DNA of 64,000 bases from positions 1 to 64,000 of the forward strand of contig NZ_JAAXYC010000001.1 in the NCBI RefSeq assembly GCF_018619185.1, given 5' to 3'. A program made the position numbers and the translations under genes. The first letter of the stretch is position 1. The number at the start of each line of letters is the position of its first letter. Under the pieces are notes generated by a model, which did no database searches, was not told where the DNA came from, and saw nothing but the letters and a program-made list of their open reading frames with translations. This document shows, in pieces, positions 16,507-24,723 of the stretch. The DNA is from Streptomyces sp. McG3. GTDB taxonomy: Bacteria; Actinomycetota; Actinomycetes; Streptomycetales; Streptomycetaceae.

Positions 16507-17390
16507 GGGGTGCGCTCCGGGGGCAGCAGGACGGCCCCGGCCGCGCCGGCCACGGCGTACGCCGGACCGTCGTGCCCCTCGGCGAACCAGCCCGCGGCGG
16601 CGGCGCACTGCACCACGCCGAGGGCGCCCGAGAGCTCTCCCCAGCCGGTGAGCCCGATCCGTCGTGCGGAGGAGGGCGCCAGGTCGTCGTCGGCGCAGAG
16701 CCAGAGGTCGCCGCCGGGCGCCCGGCGGGCCAGCAGGGCGGCGGTCTCCGCCGGTTGCGCCGTACGCAACACCGGGCCCAGCAGCGCCTTGGCCCGCGTC
16801 GTGTCGCGGCTGAGGACCACGGCGGCGCCGCCGTCGGCGACCGGCCCGTCGACGAGCCTGCGGGTCACCTCGTTGTCCGGTTCGACTCCGGTCACCAGGA
16901 CGTGGTCGGCGCGTCCGGCGCGCAGCATCAGGGCGGCCCAGCGCATCGCGTCCAGCCCCGAGCCCCGCCCGTTGCACACGGTCAGGTTGGGGCCGCGGAG
17001 GCCGAACCGGATCGCGGTCTCCGAGGCGATGATGTTGCTGGAGGCGTTCGGGGTGTCCATCGGGCTGAGGCCGCCGGTGGACTCCTTGGCTATGGTCTCC
17101 ACCGCCCGGCACACGGTGTCGGTGTTGCCGAGGTTGGAGCTGACCACGGTGGCCAGCCGGTCCCCGGCGGCGGCCGGTCCGCCGGCCACGAGCAGTCCGG
17201 CGTCGGTGAGCGCCGCATGGGCCAGGTGCAGGCCCAGTTGGGTGGCCCGGTCCTTGAACCGCAGCCCCTTCCGGCCGATCACGGCGGCGGGGTCGACCGG
17301 TTCGGCGCCGGGGCGGGCGGGGAGCAGCAGGGCGTCCGGGCCGGACGCGCCGGGCAGGGCGACGGCGACCCCGGTGACGGCGATCTTCAT
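16503..17390 (-). CDS. Ketosynthase-like chain-length factor (first), short
   Basis: This 295-residue ketosynthase-fold protein is about 100 residues shorter than its paralogues. The Cys position is Arg142 in C-N-G-R-G-S-G, and neither catalytic His motif is present. The late core (H-G-T-G-T to G-H-T) seems largely missing. It directly follows the second complete ketosynthase with an ATGA overlap, as KS and chain-length factor genes usually do. It probably acts as that protein's non-catalytic partner. Confidence 0.75.
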   Translation of the reverse strand: MKIAVTGVAVALPGASGPDALLLPARPGAEPVDPAAVIGRKGLRFKDRATQLGLHLAHAALTDAGLLVAGGPAAAGDRLATVVSSNLGNTDTVCRAVETIAKESTGGLSPMDTPNASSNIIASETAIRFGLRGPNLTVCNGRGSGLDAMRWAALMLRAGRADHVLVTGVEPDNEVTRRLVDGPVADGGAAVVLSRDTTRAKALLGPVLRTAQPAETAALLARRAPGGDLWLCADDDLAPSSARRIGLTGWGELSGALGVVQCAAAAGWFAEGHDGPAYAVAGAAGAVLLPPERTP

Positions 17391-18514
17391 GCGACGCCTC
17401 CCACGACGGCGACGGCGTTGACCCCGCCGAAGCCGAAGCTGTTGACCTGGGCCAGCCGCACCGGCGAGACCAGGGGTTCGCCGGCCACCAGCCGCAGCCC
17501 CGCGCCCTCGGGCAGCGGGTCGGCCAGGCCGGCGACGTGCGGCACGGTCCCGCTGTCCAGGCAGCTCAGCGCCACGACCAGGCTGAGCAGCCCGGCCGAC
17601 CCCGAGGTGTGCCCGGTCAGGGACTTGATGCCGGTGAGGGCCGGTCCGGGTGCGTCGAAGACCTCCGCGGTCACGGTGGCCTCCGTACGGTCGTTGAGCG
17701 GGGTGCCGGTGCCGTGCATCACCACCAGGTCGATCTCGGGCGGGGTCACACCGGCCCTGTCGTGGGCCTGCCGTACGGCGGCCTCGACGCCCGCCGCGTC
17801 CGGCGCGGTCTGGTGGTGGGCGTCGCAGTTGACGGCGACCGAGCGCAGCAGGCCGCGCGCCGGGCGGCTCCCGGCGGAGCGGCTCAGGACGACGGCCGCC
17901 GCGCCCTCGCCGAGGATGGTGCCCTGGCGGTCCTTGTCGAAGGGGCGTACCGAGGGCGGCGGATCGAACTGGACCCGGTCGGCCTGGCCGAACATGCTCT
18001 CGGTGACCACGTCGCAGCCGGCCACCACGACCGCCTCCGCCTCCCCCGCCTCCAGCAGGTCCCAGGCGAGCGCCAGGGCGTAGAGGGAGGCGGAGCAGGC
18101 GCCCGCGAACGTGTGGGTGTCGACGGCGCCGAAGCGGCTGCGCAGCGCGTCCTCGAAGTGCAGCCCGTCGGCCTCGAACGGGACGCCGTCGCGCCACCAC
18201 AGCTCCAGGGAGCGCAGTTCGCGCAGGCCCGTGCCGACGAGTACGGGGATGCCCGCGAGGTCTTCGGGCAGCCCCGCGTCCTCGACGGCCTGGCGGACCG
18301 CCTCGACGAGGAAGCGGGTGGCCCGGCCCGGTTCGTCGACGCCGTCGGTCTCCCGGTCGTCGATCTCGAAGAGCTGCTGGGCGTTGAATCGGGACCGGTC
18401 GAAGGCGCGGAGGGGGGCGAGTCCGCTGCGGCCCTCGCAGAGGCTCGCGAAGATCGCGTCCGGGTCGCCGCCGATGCTGCTGACCGCGCCGGCGCCGATG
18501 ATCGGGTAGGTCAT
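17387..18514 (-). CDS. Ketosynthase, type II PKS (second)
   Basis: This 375-residue beta-ketoacyl-ACP synthase has a full triad: Cys140 (G-A-C-S-A-S), His267 (M-H-G-T-G-T) and His302 (G-H-T-S-G). The C-terminal glycine-rich N-S-F-G-F-G-G-V-N-A is intact. Its ATG overlaps the stop of the first ketosynthase (ATGA), and its stop overlaps the following chain-length factor. Having two complete ketosynthases and two non-catalytic ones suggests two KS/CLF pairs, perhaps acting at different chain lengths. Confidence 0.9.
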   Translation of the reverse strand: MTYPIIGAGAVSSIGGDPDAIFASLCEGRSGLAPLRAFDRSRFNAQQLFEIDDRETDGVDEPGRATRFLVEAVRQAVEDAGLPEDLAGIPVLVGTGLRELRSLELWWRDGVPFEADGLHFEDALRSRFGAVDTHTFAGACSASLYALALAWDLLEAGEAEAVVVAGCDVVTESMFGQADRVQFDPPPSVRPFDKDRQGTILGEGAAAVVLSRSAGSRPARGLLRSVAVNCDAHHQTAPDAAGVEAAVRQAHDRAGVTPPEIDLVVMHGTGTPLNDRTEATVTAEVFDAPGPALTGIKSLTGHTSGSAGLLSLVVALSCLDSGTVPHVAGLADPLPEGAGLRLVAGEPLVSPVRLAQVNSFGFGGVNAVAVVGGVA

Positions 18515-19767
18515 GGACGGCCGCCGTCCGCGTCGTACTTGCCCAGGATCACGATGGCGTTGTTGCCGCCGAACGCGAGCCCGTTGTTCTGGACGATCCG
18601 CAGGTCGGCGTCGACGGCGTGGTTGGGCACGCAGTCGATGTCGCACTCCGGGTCGGTCCGGTGGTGGTTGATCGTCGGCGGGATGAAGCCGTGCGTGATG
18701 GCGAGGCCGCAGGCGATCGCGCCGAGCGCGCTGGCCGCGCCCATGGTGTGGCCGAGCATCGACTTCAGGGAGATGGTGCGGGGGGTCGCGTCGCCGAAGA
18801 CGCTGCGGATGGCGCCGGCCTCGGTGATGTCGTTCGCCTTGGTGCCGGTGCCGTGGGCCGAGATCAGGTCGACCTCGTCGGGCTTCACCCCGGCGTTCGC
18901 CAGGGCGATGCTCATGCACTGCGCGACGCTCTCCCCGTTGGGCGCGACCTGGTGGTACGCGTCGCAGTTGAGCCCGTAGCCGAGCACTTCGGCGTAGATC
19001 GTGGCGCCGCGGGCCAGGGCGGAATCCAGGCTCTCCAGGACCAGGATCCCGGCTCCCTCGCCGGTGAGGATGCCCTTGCGGTCGGCGTCGAAGGGCTGGC
19101 AGTAGTCGGGCGCGATGGTCCCGAGCCGGTAGAAGCCGGTGAACGTCTTGCGGCACATCGCGTCGGCGCCTCCGCACAGGGCGAATTCCACCTCGCCCGA
19201 GCTGACCGCGTCGAAGCCGTACCCGATGGCGTAGTTGCCCGCGGAACAGGCCGTGGCGATGGTGGGCGCCTCGACGTCGGTGAGCTCCAGTTCCTGCGCG
19301 ATGGCTGTGGAGAGCCGGGCCGCCGAGACCCGCCGGACGACCTCTGCGTCCATGCCGTGAGGTCCTCCGGCGAGTTCGGCGGCCACCAGCTGATCCAGCT
19401 CGTAGGACTCGCCGTCCGTGGTGCCGACGGAGATGAGCCCCCGTCGGCCGGCGAGTTCCGCGAGGTCCAGATCAGCGTCCTGCACCGCCATCCGCGCCGC
19501 CGCGACGGCGAAGCGGCTGGCGCGCCCCAACTCCCGTACCGGAGTACGGGAAATCCACTGCTCGGGATCGAATCCGGTGACCTCGCAGCCGTTGACATGG
19601 GCGAAGCCCTCGACGTCGAACACCGAGATCGGACTGACACCGCTACGGCCCGCCCGCAGACTTTCGGTGAATTCCTCGGCCCCGATGCCAATACTGGAGA
19701 TCACTCCGAAGCCGGTGAGAACCACCCGGCGTTTCCCGGTTGCGGCGCCGGGGCTTGCTGAGGACAT
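18511..19767 (-). CDS. Ketosynthase, type II PKS/FabF-like (first)
   Basis: This is a 418-residue FabF-like condensing enzyme with Cys174 (T-A-C-S-A-G), His305 (A-H-G-T-G-T) and His340 (M-L-G-H-T-M-G). Its length is normal for the family. The ATG follows AGGGGA at good spacing and lies 50 nt after the ACP gene. It should carry out decarboxylative condensations on the ACP encoded next to it. With the ketoreductase and dehydratases it would make a conjugated or polyunsaturated acyl chain for the N-terminus of the peptide. Confidence 0.92.
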   Translation of the reverse strand: MSSASPGAATGKRRVVLTGFGVISSIGIGAEEFTESLRAGRSGVSPISVFDVEGFAHVNGCEVTGFDPEQWISRTPVRELGRASRFAVAAARMAVQDADLDLAELAGRRGLISVGTTDGESYELDQLVAAELAGGPHGMDAEVVRRVSAARLSTAIAQELELTDVEAPTIATACSAGNYAIGYGFDAVSSGEVEFALCGGADAMCRKTFTGFYRLGTIAPDYCQPFDADRKGILTGEGAGILVLESLDSALARGATIYAEVLGYGLNCDAYHQVAPNGESVAQCMSIALANAGVKPDEVDLISAHGTGTKANDITEAGAIRSVFGDATPRTISLKSMLGHTMGAASALGAIACGLAITHGFIPPTINHHRTDPECDIDCVPNHAVDADLRIVQNNGLAFGGNNAIVILGKYDADGGRP

Positions 19768-19817
19768 GCTGATTCCCCTTCAGTCCTTCAGACGTGAGAT
19801 CGAGAGGGTGGGAGCGG

Positions 19818-20069
19818 TCAGCGGGCGGGCGCCTCGGCGACCACCTTGTAGACCGCCTCCAGGTTGATCATCTGGGCGAGCTCGGACTGGTCGATGGTGA
19901 TGCCGAACTCCTTCTCCAAGGAGGCCAGGATCTCGATGGCCCGCAGGGAGTCGGCGCCGTGATCGTCGATGAAGAGGCTGGTCTCGCTCACGTCGCCCTC
20001 TTCGAGTTCGAGGATGTCGCAGACGATTTCCTTGATCGCGGAACGACGGTCGCTGGTGATGGTCGGCAT
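19818..20069 (-). CDS. Acyl carrier protein
   Basis: This is an 83-residue acidic carrier protein with the phosphopantetheine site Ser41 in H-G-A-D-S-L. A strong GGAGGAAAG ribosome site precedes the ATG. Its position just before the ketosynthase genes makes it the carrier of the growing acyl chain. It is presumably also the donor to the first condensation domain of the NRPS, because no acyl-AMP ligase is seen in the window. Confidence 0.93.
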   Translation of the reverse strand: MPTITSDRRSAIKEIVCDILELEEGDVSETSLFIDDHGADSLRAIEILASLEKEFGITIDQSELAQMINLEAVYKVVAEAPAR

Positions 20070-20174
20070 GATTTCTTTCCTCCAGGATGGTTCGGTCGCC
20101 GCAAGGCCGGCACAGGAATGTGGACCGCGGAACTGCTGAGCAGGAAGTGAGGCTCGTTCGGTACGGCTGTGACG

Positions 20175-20393
20175 TCAGGCGGGCTGGGACGTCATGGCTT
20201 CGGCGAGACTGCGCGGACGCATATCGGTCCAGTTCTCATTCACGTGGTCGAGGCACTCCTGACGGGCGGCCGCACCGTGCACCGTCTTCCAGCCCTCCGG
20301 GATCCGGGCGAATACGGGCCAGATCGAATACTGCCCCTCGTCGTTCACGAGCACGTAGTACTCGGCATTGTCATCCTCGAATGGATTGGCCAT
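20175..20393 (-). CDS. MbtH-like protein
   Basis: This 72-residue protein shows the family pattern [14 protein letters not shown] and N-E-N-W-T-D-M-R-P. MbtH-like proteins bind adenylation domains and are often needed for their solubility and activity. It is the first gene of the minus-strand operon, behind GAAGAGGAG. It probably serves several of the seven module-borne A domains and the free-standing one. Confidence 0.95.
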   Translation of the reverse strand: MANPFEDDNAEYYVLVNDEGQYSIWPVFARIPEGWKTVHGAAARQECLDHVNENWTDMRPRSLAEAMTSQPA

Positions 20394-20434
20394 GGAGCTC
20401 TCCTCTTCCTGGCGCTGTCACCGAATTCGAGTCG

Positions 20435-20464
20435 ACCCTAGGCGTCGGAGAATCGACCTAACAA
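20435..20464 (-). promoter_or_regulatory. Candidate promoter of the mbtH-led biosynthetic operon
   Basis: Reading on the minus strand, TTGTTA (20464-20459) is followed after 18 nt by TAGGGT (20440-20435). The latter fits the TAGRRT -10 seen at housekeeping promoters of Streptomyces. The leader to the mbtH ATG would be about 35 nt. The rest of the 357-bp divergent gap (20394-20750) has an AT-richer stretch near 20505-20535. I found no clear promoter for the plus-strand thioesterase. Confidence 0.4.
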
Positions 20465-20750
20465 GAGCTTCCGGCGACCACTTCGGCCCCGCGTTCGAGA
20501 CTTTGCATTGAGAAGAATTGAATATTGCGTTGCGCAGCTTTCGGCCACTCCTCCGCCGGGCCGGAAGTGCCGGGAAAACGAACGGTCGCGGCCTTCGGTA
20601 GCCGGCCCTCCGCCGCCCCGGTCACTCTCCCGCCACGTCCCGTAGCCGAGCGTCACCCCGGAGGATCGAAGATTTGTTGGCCCCGGGACGGCGGCCCGGC
20701 CGGCGCCGGTACATTCCCGGTGACACCGACGGCCGTCGAGAGGACTCACC

Positions 20751-21518
20751 GTGCCCGGGCCACTGTTCCGGCCGCTGCCCCGGCCACAGGCGGAGCGCAC
20801 CCTGTTCTGTCTCAGCTTCTGCGGGGGCGGTACGGCACCCTTCCGCGCGTGGGCCGACGCCCTGCCCGAGGACACCGAACTGGTCCTGTACTGCTATCCC
20901 GGGCGCGAGGGACGCTATGGCGTCCCGTTCGCACGGACCTGGGAGCACCTGCTCGGCGGGGCGCTGGCCGCACTCGCCGGCATCGCCGCCCGCCCCTACG
21001 TACTGGCGGGCCACAGCATGGGTGCGTGGGTCGCCTTCGACCTGGCGGTGCGCGCCGAGCGTGCCGGGATCGCCCCGCCGCGGGGGCTGGTCGTCTCGGC
21101 CGCGGGCGCCCCCGACCGCCCGGCCGACCGGGACGCGCCGCCCCACACGGGGAACACCGACGAGGAGCTGCTCGACTGGATGTTCACGGTCGGTCAGGTC
21201 GCCGACGCGGTCCGGGACGAGCCGGAGCTGCTGCGGATGGCGGTGGAGGTGCTCCGGGCGGACCTACGGACGGTCGAGGGCTACCGGTACCGGCCCGGGG
21301 AGCTGGTCGGCGCGCCGCTCCAGCTGCTCCGCGGCGCGGACGACGACGTGGACGAGGAGGACCTGGAGCGCTGGCGGCGCCTGACCACGGGCCCGTTCGA
21401 GGCGGCCCTCCTGCCGGGCGGGCACTTCTACACGCCCGAGGTGTGGAGCCGGCTGCCCGCGCACATGAGTGTGCTCCACCCGGTGGGGCCGGGCGGAGCA
21501 GCGGGAAGACCGTCCTGA
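20751..21518 (+). CDS. Type II thioesterase (second copy)
   Basis: This 255-residue thioesterase has Ser89 in G-H-S-M-G and the C-terminal G-G-H-F-Y His box, as in the TEII at 2642. The start is GTG at 20751 behind GAGAGGA. It is divergent from the main operon and transcribed alone. Editing of NRPS carrier domains is the expected role. Because the cluster has A-less modules, one of the two TEIIs could also take part in aminoacyl transfer, but nothing in the sequence decides this. Confidence 0.87.
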   Translation: MPGPLFRPLPRPQAERTLFCLSFCGGGTAPFRAWADALPEDTELVLYCYPGREGRYGVPFARTWEHLLGGALAALAGIAARPYVLAGHSMGAWVAFDLAVRAERAGIAPPRGLVVSAAGAPDRPADRDAPPHTGNTDEELLDWMFTVGQVADAVRDEPELLRMAVEVLRADLRTVEGYRYRPGELVGAPLQLLRGADDDVDEEDLERWRRLTTGPFEAALLPGGHFYTPEVWSRLPAHMSVLHPVGPGGAAGRPS

Positions 21519-21533
21519 CGCCTGATCCGGAGG

Positions 21534-22070
21534 TCAGCCGGAGGCCGCCTCACGCAGCACCCGGGCCCGGATCGCCCTGAGCATGGACGTACGGGTCAGC
21601 CCGCTGCCGAACCTGATGAACAGCCAGTAGGGCAGGAACCGGCGCCGGGTGCGTTCGTCCGTGGCGAGGATCCGGGTCTCCGTGGTGAGCACGCCCGCCG
21701 CGTGGCGGACGTTCATCCCGACCTTGAGGATGCCCGGCTGATCGCAGCCGGTCACGATGTCGACGACGCTGCCGTCCGGCCGGGGGGTGTCGCCCAGACC
21801 CTGGACCGCGGCGAGCAGGAACTCCTCGTCCCCGGTGGGCAGCACCTCGCCCATGCCGCTCAGGAACTCGGAGACGATGAGCCCCCGGCCCGAGACGTCC
21901 GCACCGGTGATCGCGACCAGGGCCCGGGCGATCGGGGCCTCGGACCAGGTCGTCGCGTGCGCGGCCGTCATGACCTCGGCGGTGGCGCCGGGGACCGGAA
22001 CACGATGGATTTCCCTGAAATGCCATTCCGGCAGCAGCCGTTCCAGTTCGGACTCGCCCTCACCAGACAT
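21534..22070 (-). CDS. Conserved hypothetical protein, possibly lipid-binding (SRPBCC-like)
   Basis: I do not recognise this 178-residue protein with certainty. Its pattern fits small START/SRPBCC-type proteins of actinomycetes: an N-terminal H-F-R-E-I-H-R-V-P-V segment, alternating strands, T-E-T-R-I near 130 and a C-terminal helix with F-L-P-Y-W-L-F-I-R-F. It has no signal peptide or clear catalytic motif. It faces the kinase gene across a 188-bp gap that holds a 7-bp-arm palindrome. Any link to lipopeptide production is only positional. Confidence 0.55.
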   Translation of the reverse strand: MSGEGESELERLLPEWHFREIHRVPVPGATAEVMTAAHATTWSEAPIARALVAITGADVSGRGLIVSEFLSGMGEVLPTGDEEFLLAAVQGLGDTPRPDGSVVDIVTGCDQPGILKVGMNVRHAAGVLTTETRILATDERTRRRFLPYWLFIRFGSGLTRTSMLRAIRARVLREAASG

Positions 22071-22126
22071 ATCACCCTCCCGAACGGACCGTCATCGACG
22101 TTGTTCCCACGGCGTGCCCCAGGGAT

Positions 22127-22143
22127 GATTCCGCCGCGGAATC
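22127..22143. repeat. Palindrome between divergent genes
   Basis: GATTCCG (22127-22133) and CGGAATC (22137-22143) form perfect 7-bp arms with a 3-nt spacer. It lies in the divergent gap between the hypothetical gene (start 22070) and the histidine kinase (start 22259). A regulator site for either gene is possible. TTGACA on the minus strand at 22176-22171 lacks a good -10 partner. Confidence 0.35.
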
Positions 22144-22258
22144 GCCCCCGACTTCCCGGTGGCAACTAGCTGTCAACAGGGAGATCCGATCGCGCGCTTC
22201 TCCGCCCCGCTCCCGCTTCCGACTTCACCAAGCTGACAGAAAAGGGAGAATCCGACGG

Positions 22259-23518
22259 GTGCGTAGAATCGCGGGAATGGGGACGAACACGGGGAACCGC
22301 ATCCAGAGCCGCCTCCGGGAGCGTGCCGTCGGCCCGGTCTGCGCGGTCCTGACGCTCTGCGTGGTGCCGGCCGCTCTGCTGGCGGGCCCTTCCGCCGGCT
22401 GGCGCGCGGTCCTGCCCATGATGGTCGCGGTGCTGGGCGCGCTCGCCGTGGCCTCACTGCACACCCGGGACCGGGTCGTCCCGGCGGCCGCCGTCGTGGT
22501 GGCCGTGAGCTCCGCCCTCGGCACCCTGTTCGGGGACCCTCCGGCCCTGGAGGAGGCGACCGGCGTGGCCACCCTGGTGGAGATCGCCGGACTTCTGCTG
22601 CTCGTCTGCCTGGTCGCCCGGTACGCCGGGACCCGGCAGGCCTTCGTGCTCTGCACCGTGCTCGGGCTCCTGGCCTCGACCGCGCTCCTGCGCCTCCAGA
22701 TCCCCCCGACCGCGCTGGAAGCCGCCGCCCAGAGCGCGTTCTTCGCGCTGGGCGCGATCGCCGCGGCCGCCACGGGCGGCGGTCTGCGCACCCTGGAGAC
22801 ACGCCGGATCCGGGCGGTGCACGAGGCCCGCCGCAGCCAGCGCCTCCAACTGGCGGCCGATCTGCATGACTTCGTGGCCCACGACGTGTCGGGCATCGTC
22901 GTGCTGGCGCAGGCGGCGCAGGTGATCGGCGCGGACCGGCCGGAGAAGGTTCTGCCGCTCCTCCAGCAGATCGAGGCCTCCGGCCGCCAGGCCCTCGGCT
23001 CCATGGACCGCACCGTCCACATGCTCAGGTCCTCCGACGGGACGACCCCGGCCGGCCGGGGCGCGACGGAGGAGTCCCAGCCGGTGGCCTACGGGCTGGA
23101 GGACATCGTGGACGTCGTGGACCGGTTCCGCGCGTCCGGCCGGGCCGAAGTGCGCCTGGACATCGACCGGTCGCCCGAGCACGTCGGCCGGGTCCCCCGC
23201 GAAGTGGCGAGCACCGCCCACCGGGTGGTGGTGGAGGCGCTGACCAACGTACGGCGGCACGCGGGCACCACGCCGTGGGTGACCGTGTCCGTGACGCCCG
23301 GCCCCGAACACCGGGAGCCGTCGCTCACCGTGTCCGTGACCAACGGCTCCCCCTCCATCAGCGAGGCGGGCGGCGGGTACTTCGGCGACCGGGGACGACA
23401 CGGGGCCAGTGGCCTGGAAGGCCTCGCCGAACGCGTCCGGGCGCTCGGCGGGACCCTGGAGTTCGGCGTGCACGGGGAGCACGGCTGGCGGGTCACCGCA
23501 GCTTTGCCGCTGGGCTGA
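22259..23518 (+). CDS. Orphan sensor histidine kinase (NarL-type, HisKA_3)
   Basis: This is a 419-residue membrane sensor kinase. The first 175 residues hold about five or six transmembrane helices with short loops, so there is no large extracellular sensor domain. The phosphoacceptor is His203 in D-L-H-D-F-V-A-H. The HATPase domain ends with G-L-E-G-L-A-E-R-V-R-A-L-G-G. No response regulator gene lies beside it. The start may be GTG at 22259 (behind GGGAG) or ATG at 22277. It sits just upstream of an exporter, so it may sense the product or envelope stress. Confidence 0.87.
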   Translation: MRRIAGMGTNTGNRIQSRLRERAVGPVCAVLTLCVVPAALLAGPSAGWRAVLPMMVAVLGALAVASLHTRDRVVPAAAVVVAVSSALGTLFGDPPALEEATGVATLVEIAGLLLLVCLVARYAGTRQAFVLCTVLGLLASTALLRLQIPPTALEAAAQSAFFALGAIAAAATGGGLRTLETRRIRAVHEARRSQRLQLAADLHDFVAHDVSGIVVLAQAAQVIGADRPEKVLPLLQQIEASGRQALGSMDRTVHMLRSSDGTTPAGRGATEESQPVAYGLEDIVDVVDRFRASGRAEVRLDIDRSPEHVGRVPREVASTAHRVVVEALTNVRRHAGTTPWVTVSVTPGPEHREPSLTVSVTNGSPSISEAGGGYFGDRGRHGASGLEGLAERVRALGGTLEFGVHGEHGWRVTAALPLG

Positions 23519-23701
23519 GAGCACTCCCCTTTTCACGGGTTTCCACAATGCCACTTTCAGAGTTCTGATCGACCCTCCTGAATTCCCGCTCCCACCGCTA
23601 CGTTACGTCTGCGGGCGACGCCCCACGCAGTCCCTTTCGGTCTTCCCTGAATGCGCCCGGCGGCCGGTGGCGGGCTTCCGGTGACGAGGGAAGGGCATTT
23701 C

Positions 23702-24640
23702 ATGGACACGATGATGATCGAAGTCTCCGACGTGACGAAATCGTTCGGAGCCACACGCGCGCTCGACGGCGTGAGCCTCGCGGTGCCCCGGGGATCGGTG
23801 CTGGGGCTGCTCGGGCACAACGGTGCGGGAAAGACCACCGTCGTCGGCATCCTGAGCACCCTCTCGCTGCCCACGTCGGGCCGGGCCCGGGTGGCGGGGC
23901 TCGACGTCACCAGGAACGCCGAGGAGGTCCGCCGCCGCATCGGCCTCACCGGCCAGTACGCGGCCGTGGACGAGACGCTCTCCGGTCACGCCAACCTGGT
24001 GCTCATCGCCCGGCTCCTGGGCGCCTCACGCGCCCAGGCCGCCGCTCGCGCGGAGGAGTTGCTCGATCTCTTCTCCCTCACCGACGCCGCCCTGCGCAAG
24101 GTGAAGGGCTACTCGGGCGGCATGCGCCGGCGCCTGGACCTGGCGGCCAGCCTGGTCGGGCAGCCGGAGGTGATCTTCCTGGACGAGCCGACCACCGGGC
24201 TGGACCCCTCGGCCCGCCGGGGCCTGTGGGCCGTGGTCAAGCGACTGGTCCAGGAGGGCACCACGGTGCTGCTGACCACGCAGTACCTGGACGAGGCCGA
24301 CTTCCTGGCGGACTCGATCACCGTGCTGTCCTCCGGCCGCGTCATCGCCTCGGGCACCGCGGACGAACTCAAGGACCGGGTCGGGCACCGCTCCGTCTCG
24401 GTCACCCTGCGCGTCGCGGAGGACCGTCCGCGGGCCGTACGGGCGCTGGAGGCGGCCGGCCTCGCCCCCGCCCACGAGCAGGACGGCCTCGTGCTCACCA
24501 TGCCCGTCAAGGACTCCACCGGCCTGGCGGGCGTCGTCCGGGCGTCCGACGAGGCCGGTGTGGAACTCGCGGGGCTCGCGTTCTCCGAGCCCTCGCTGGA
24601 CGACGTGTACATGGCCCTGAACCACTCCGGCGCCAACTGA
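23702..24640 (+). CDS. ABC exporter ATP-binding protein (DrrA-like)
   Basis: This 312-residue ATPase has Walker A G-H-N-G-A-G-K-T-T, signature Y-S-G-G-M-R-R-R, Walker B V-I-F-L-D-E-P-T-T-G-L-D-P and the DrrA-type C-terminal extension ending near E-P-S-L-D-D-V-Y. The ATG at 23702 follows GAGGGAAGGG. With the downstream permease it forms a drug-resistance type exporter, the best candidate in the window for lipopeptide export and self-protection. The 183-bp gap to the kinase gene shows no promoter I can support. Confidence 0.9.
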   Translation: MDTMMIEVSDVTKSFGATRALDGVSLAVPRGSVLGLLGHNGAGKTTVVGILSTLSLPTSGRARVAGLDVTRNAEEVRRRIGLTGQYAAVDETLSGHANLVLIARLLGASRAQAAARAEELLDLFSLTDAALRKVKGYSGGMRRRLDLAASLVGQPEVIFLDEPTTGLDPSARRGLWAVVKRLVQEGTTVLLTTQYLDEADFLADSITVLSSGRVIASGTADELKDRVGHRSVSVTLRVAEDRPRAVRALEAAGLAPAHEQDGLVLTMPVKDSTGLAGVVRASDEAGVELAGLAFSEPSLDDVYMALNHSGAN

Positions 24641-24723
24641 CGCCCGACGTCGGGCCGTACAGCCACCGCCCTCTCCCTCCGGCAGCCCGAACCGCCGGAC
24701 AGACTCCAGGCAGGGATGCCCCG

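Noticed and set aside
16503-17390. Active ketosynthase or pseudogene
   Set aside because: The Cys position is Arg and the His motifs are missing, so it is not active. Exact 4-nt overlaps on both sides and an open frame argue against decay, so chain-length-factor-like is preferred.
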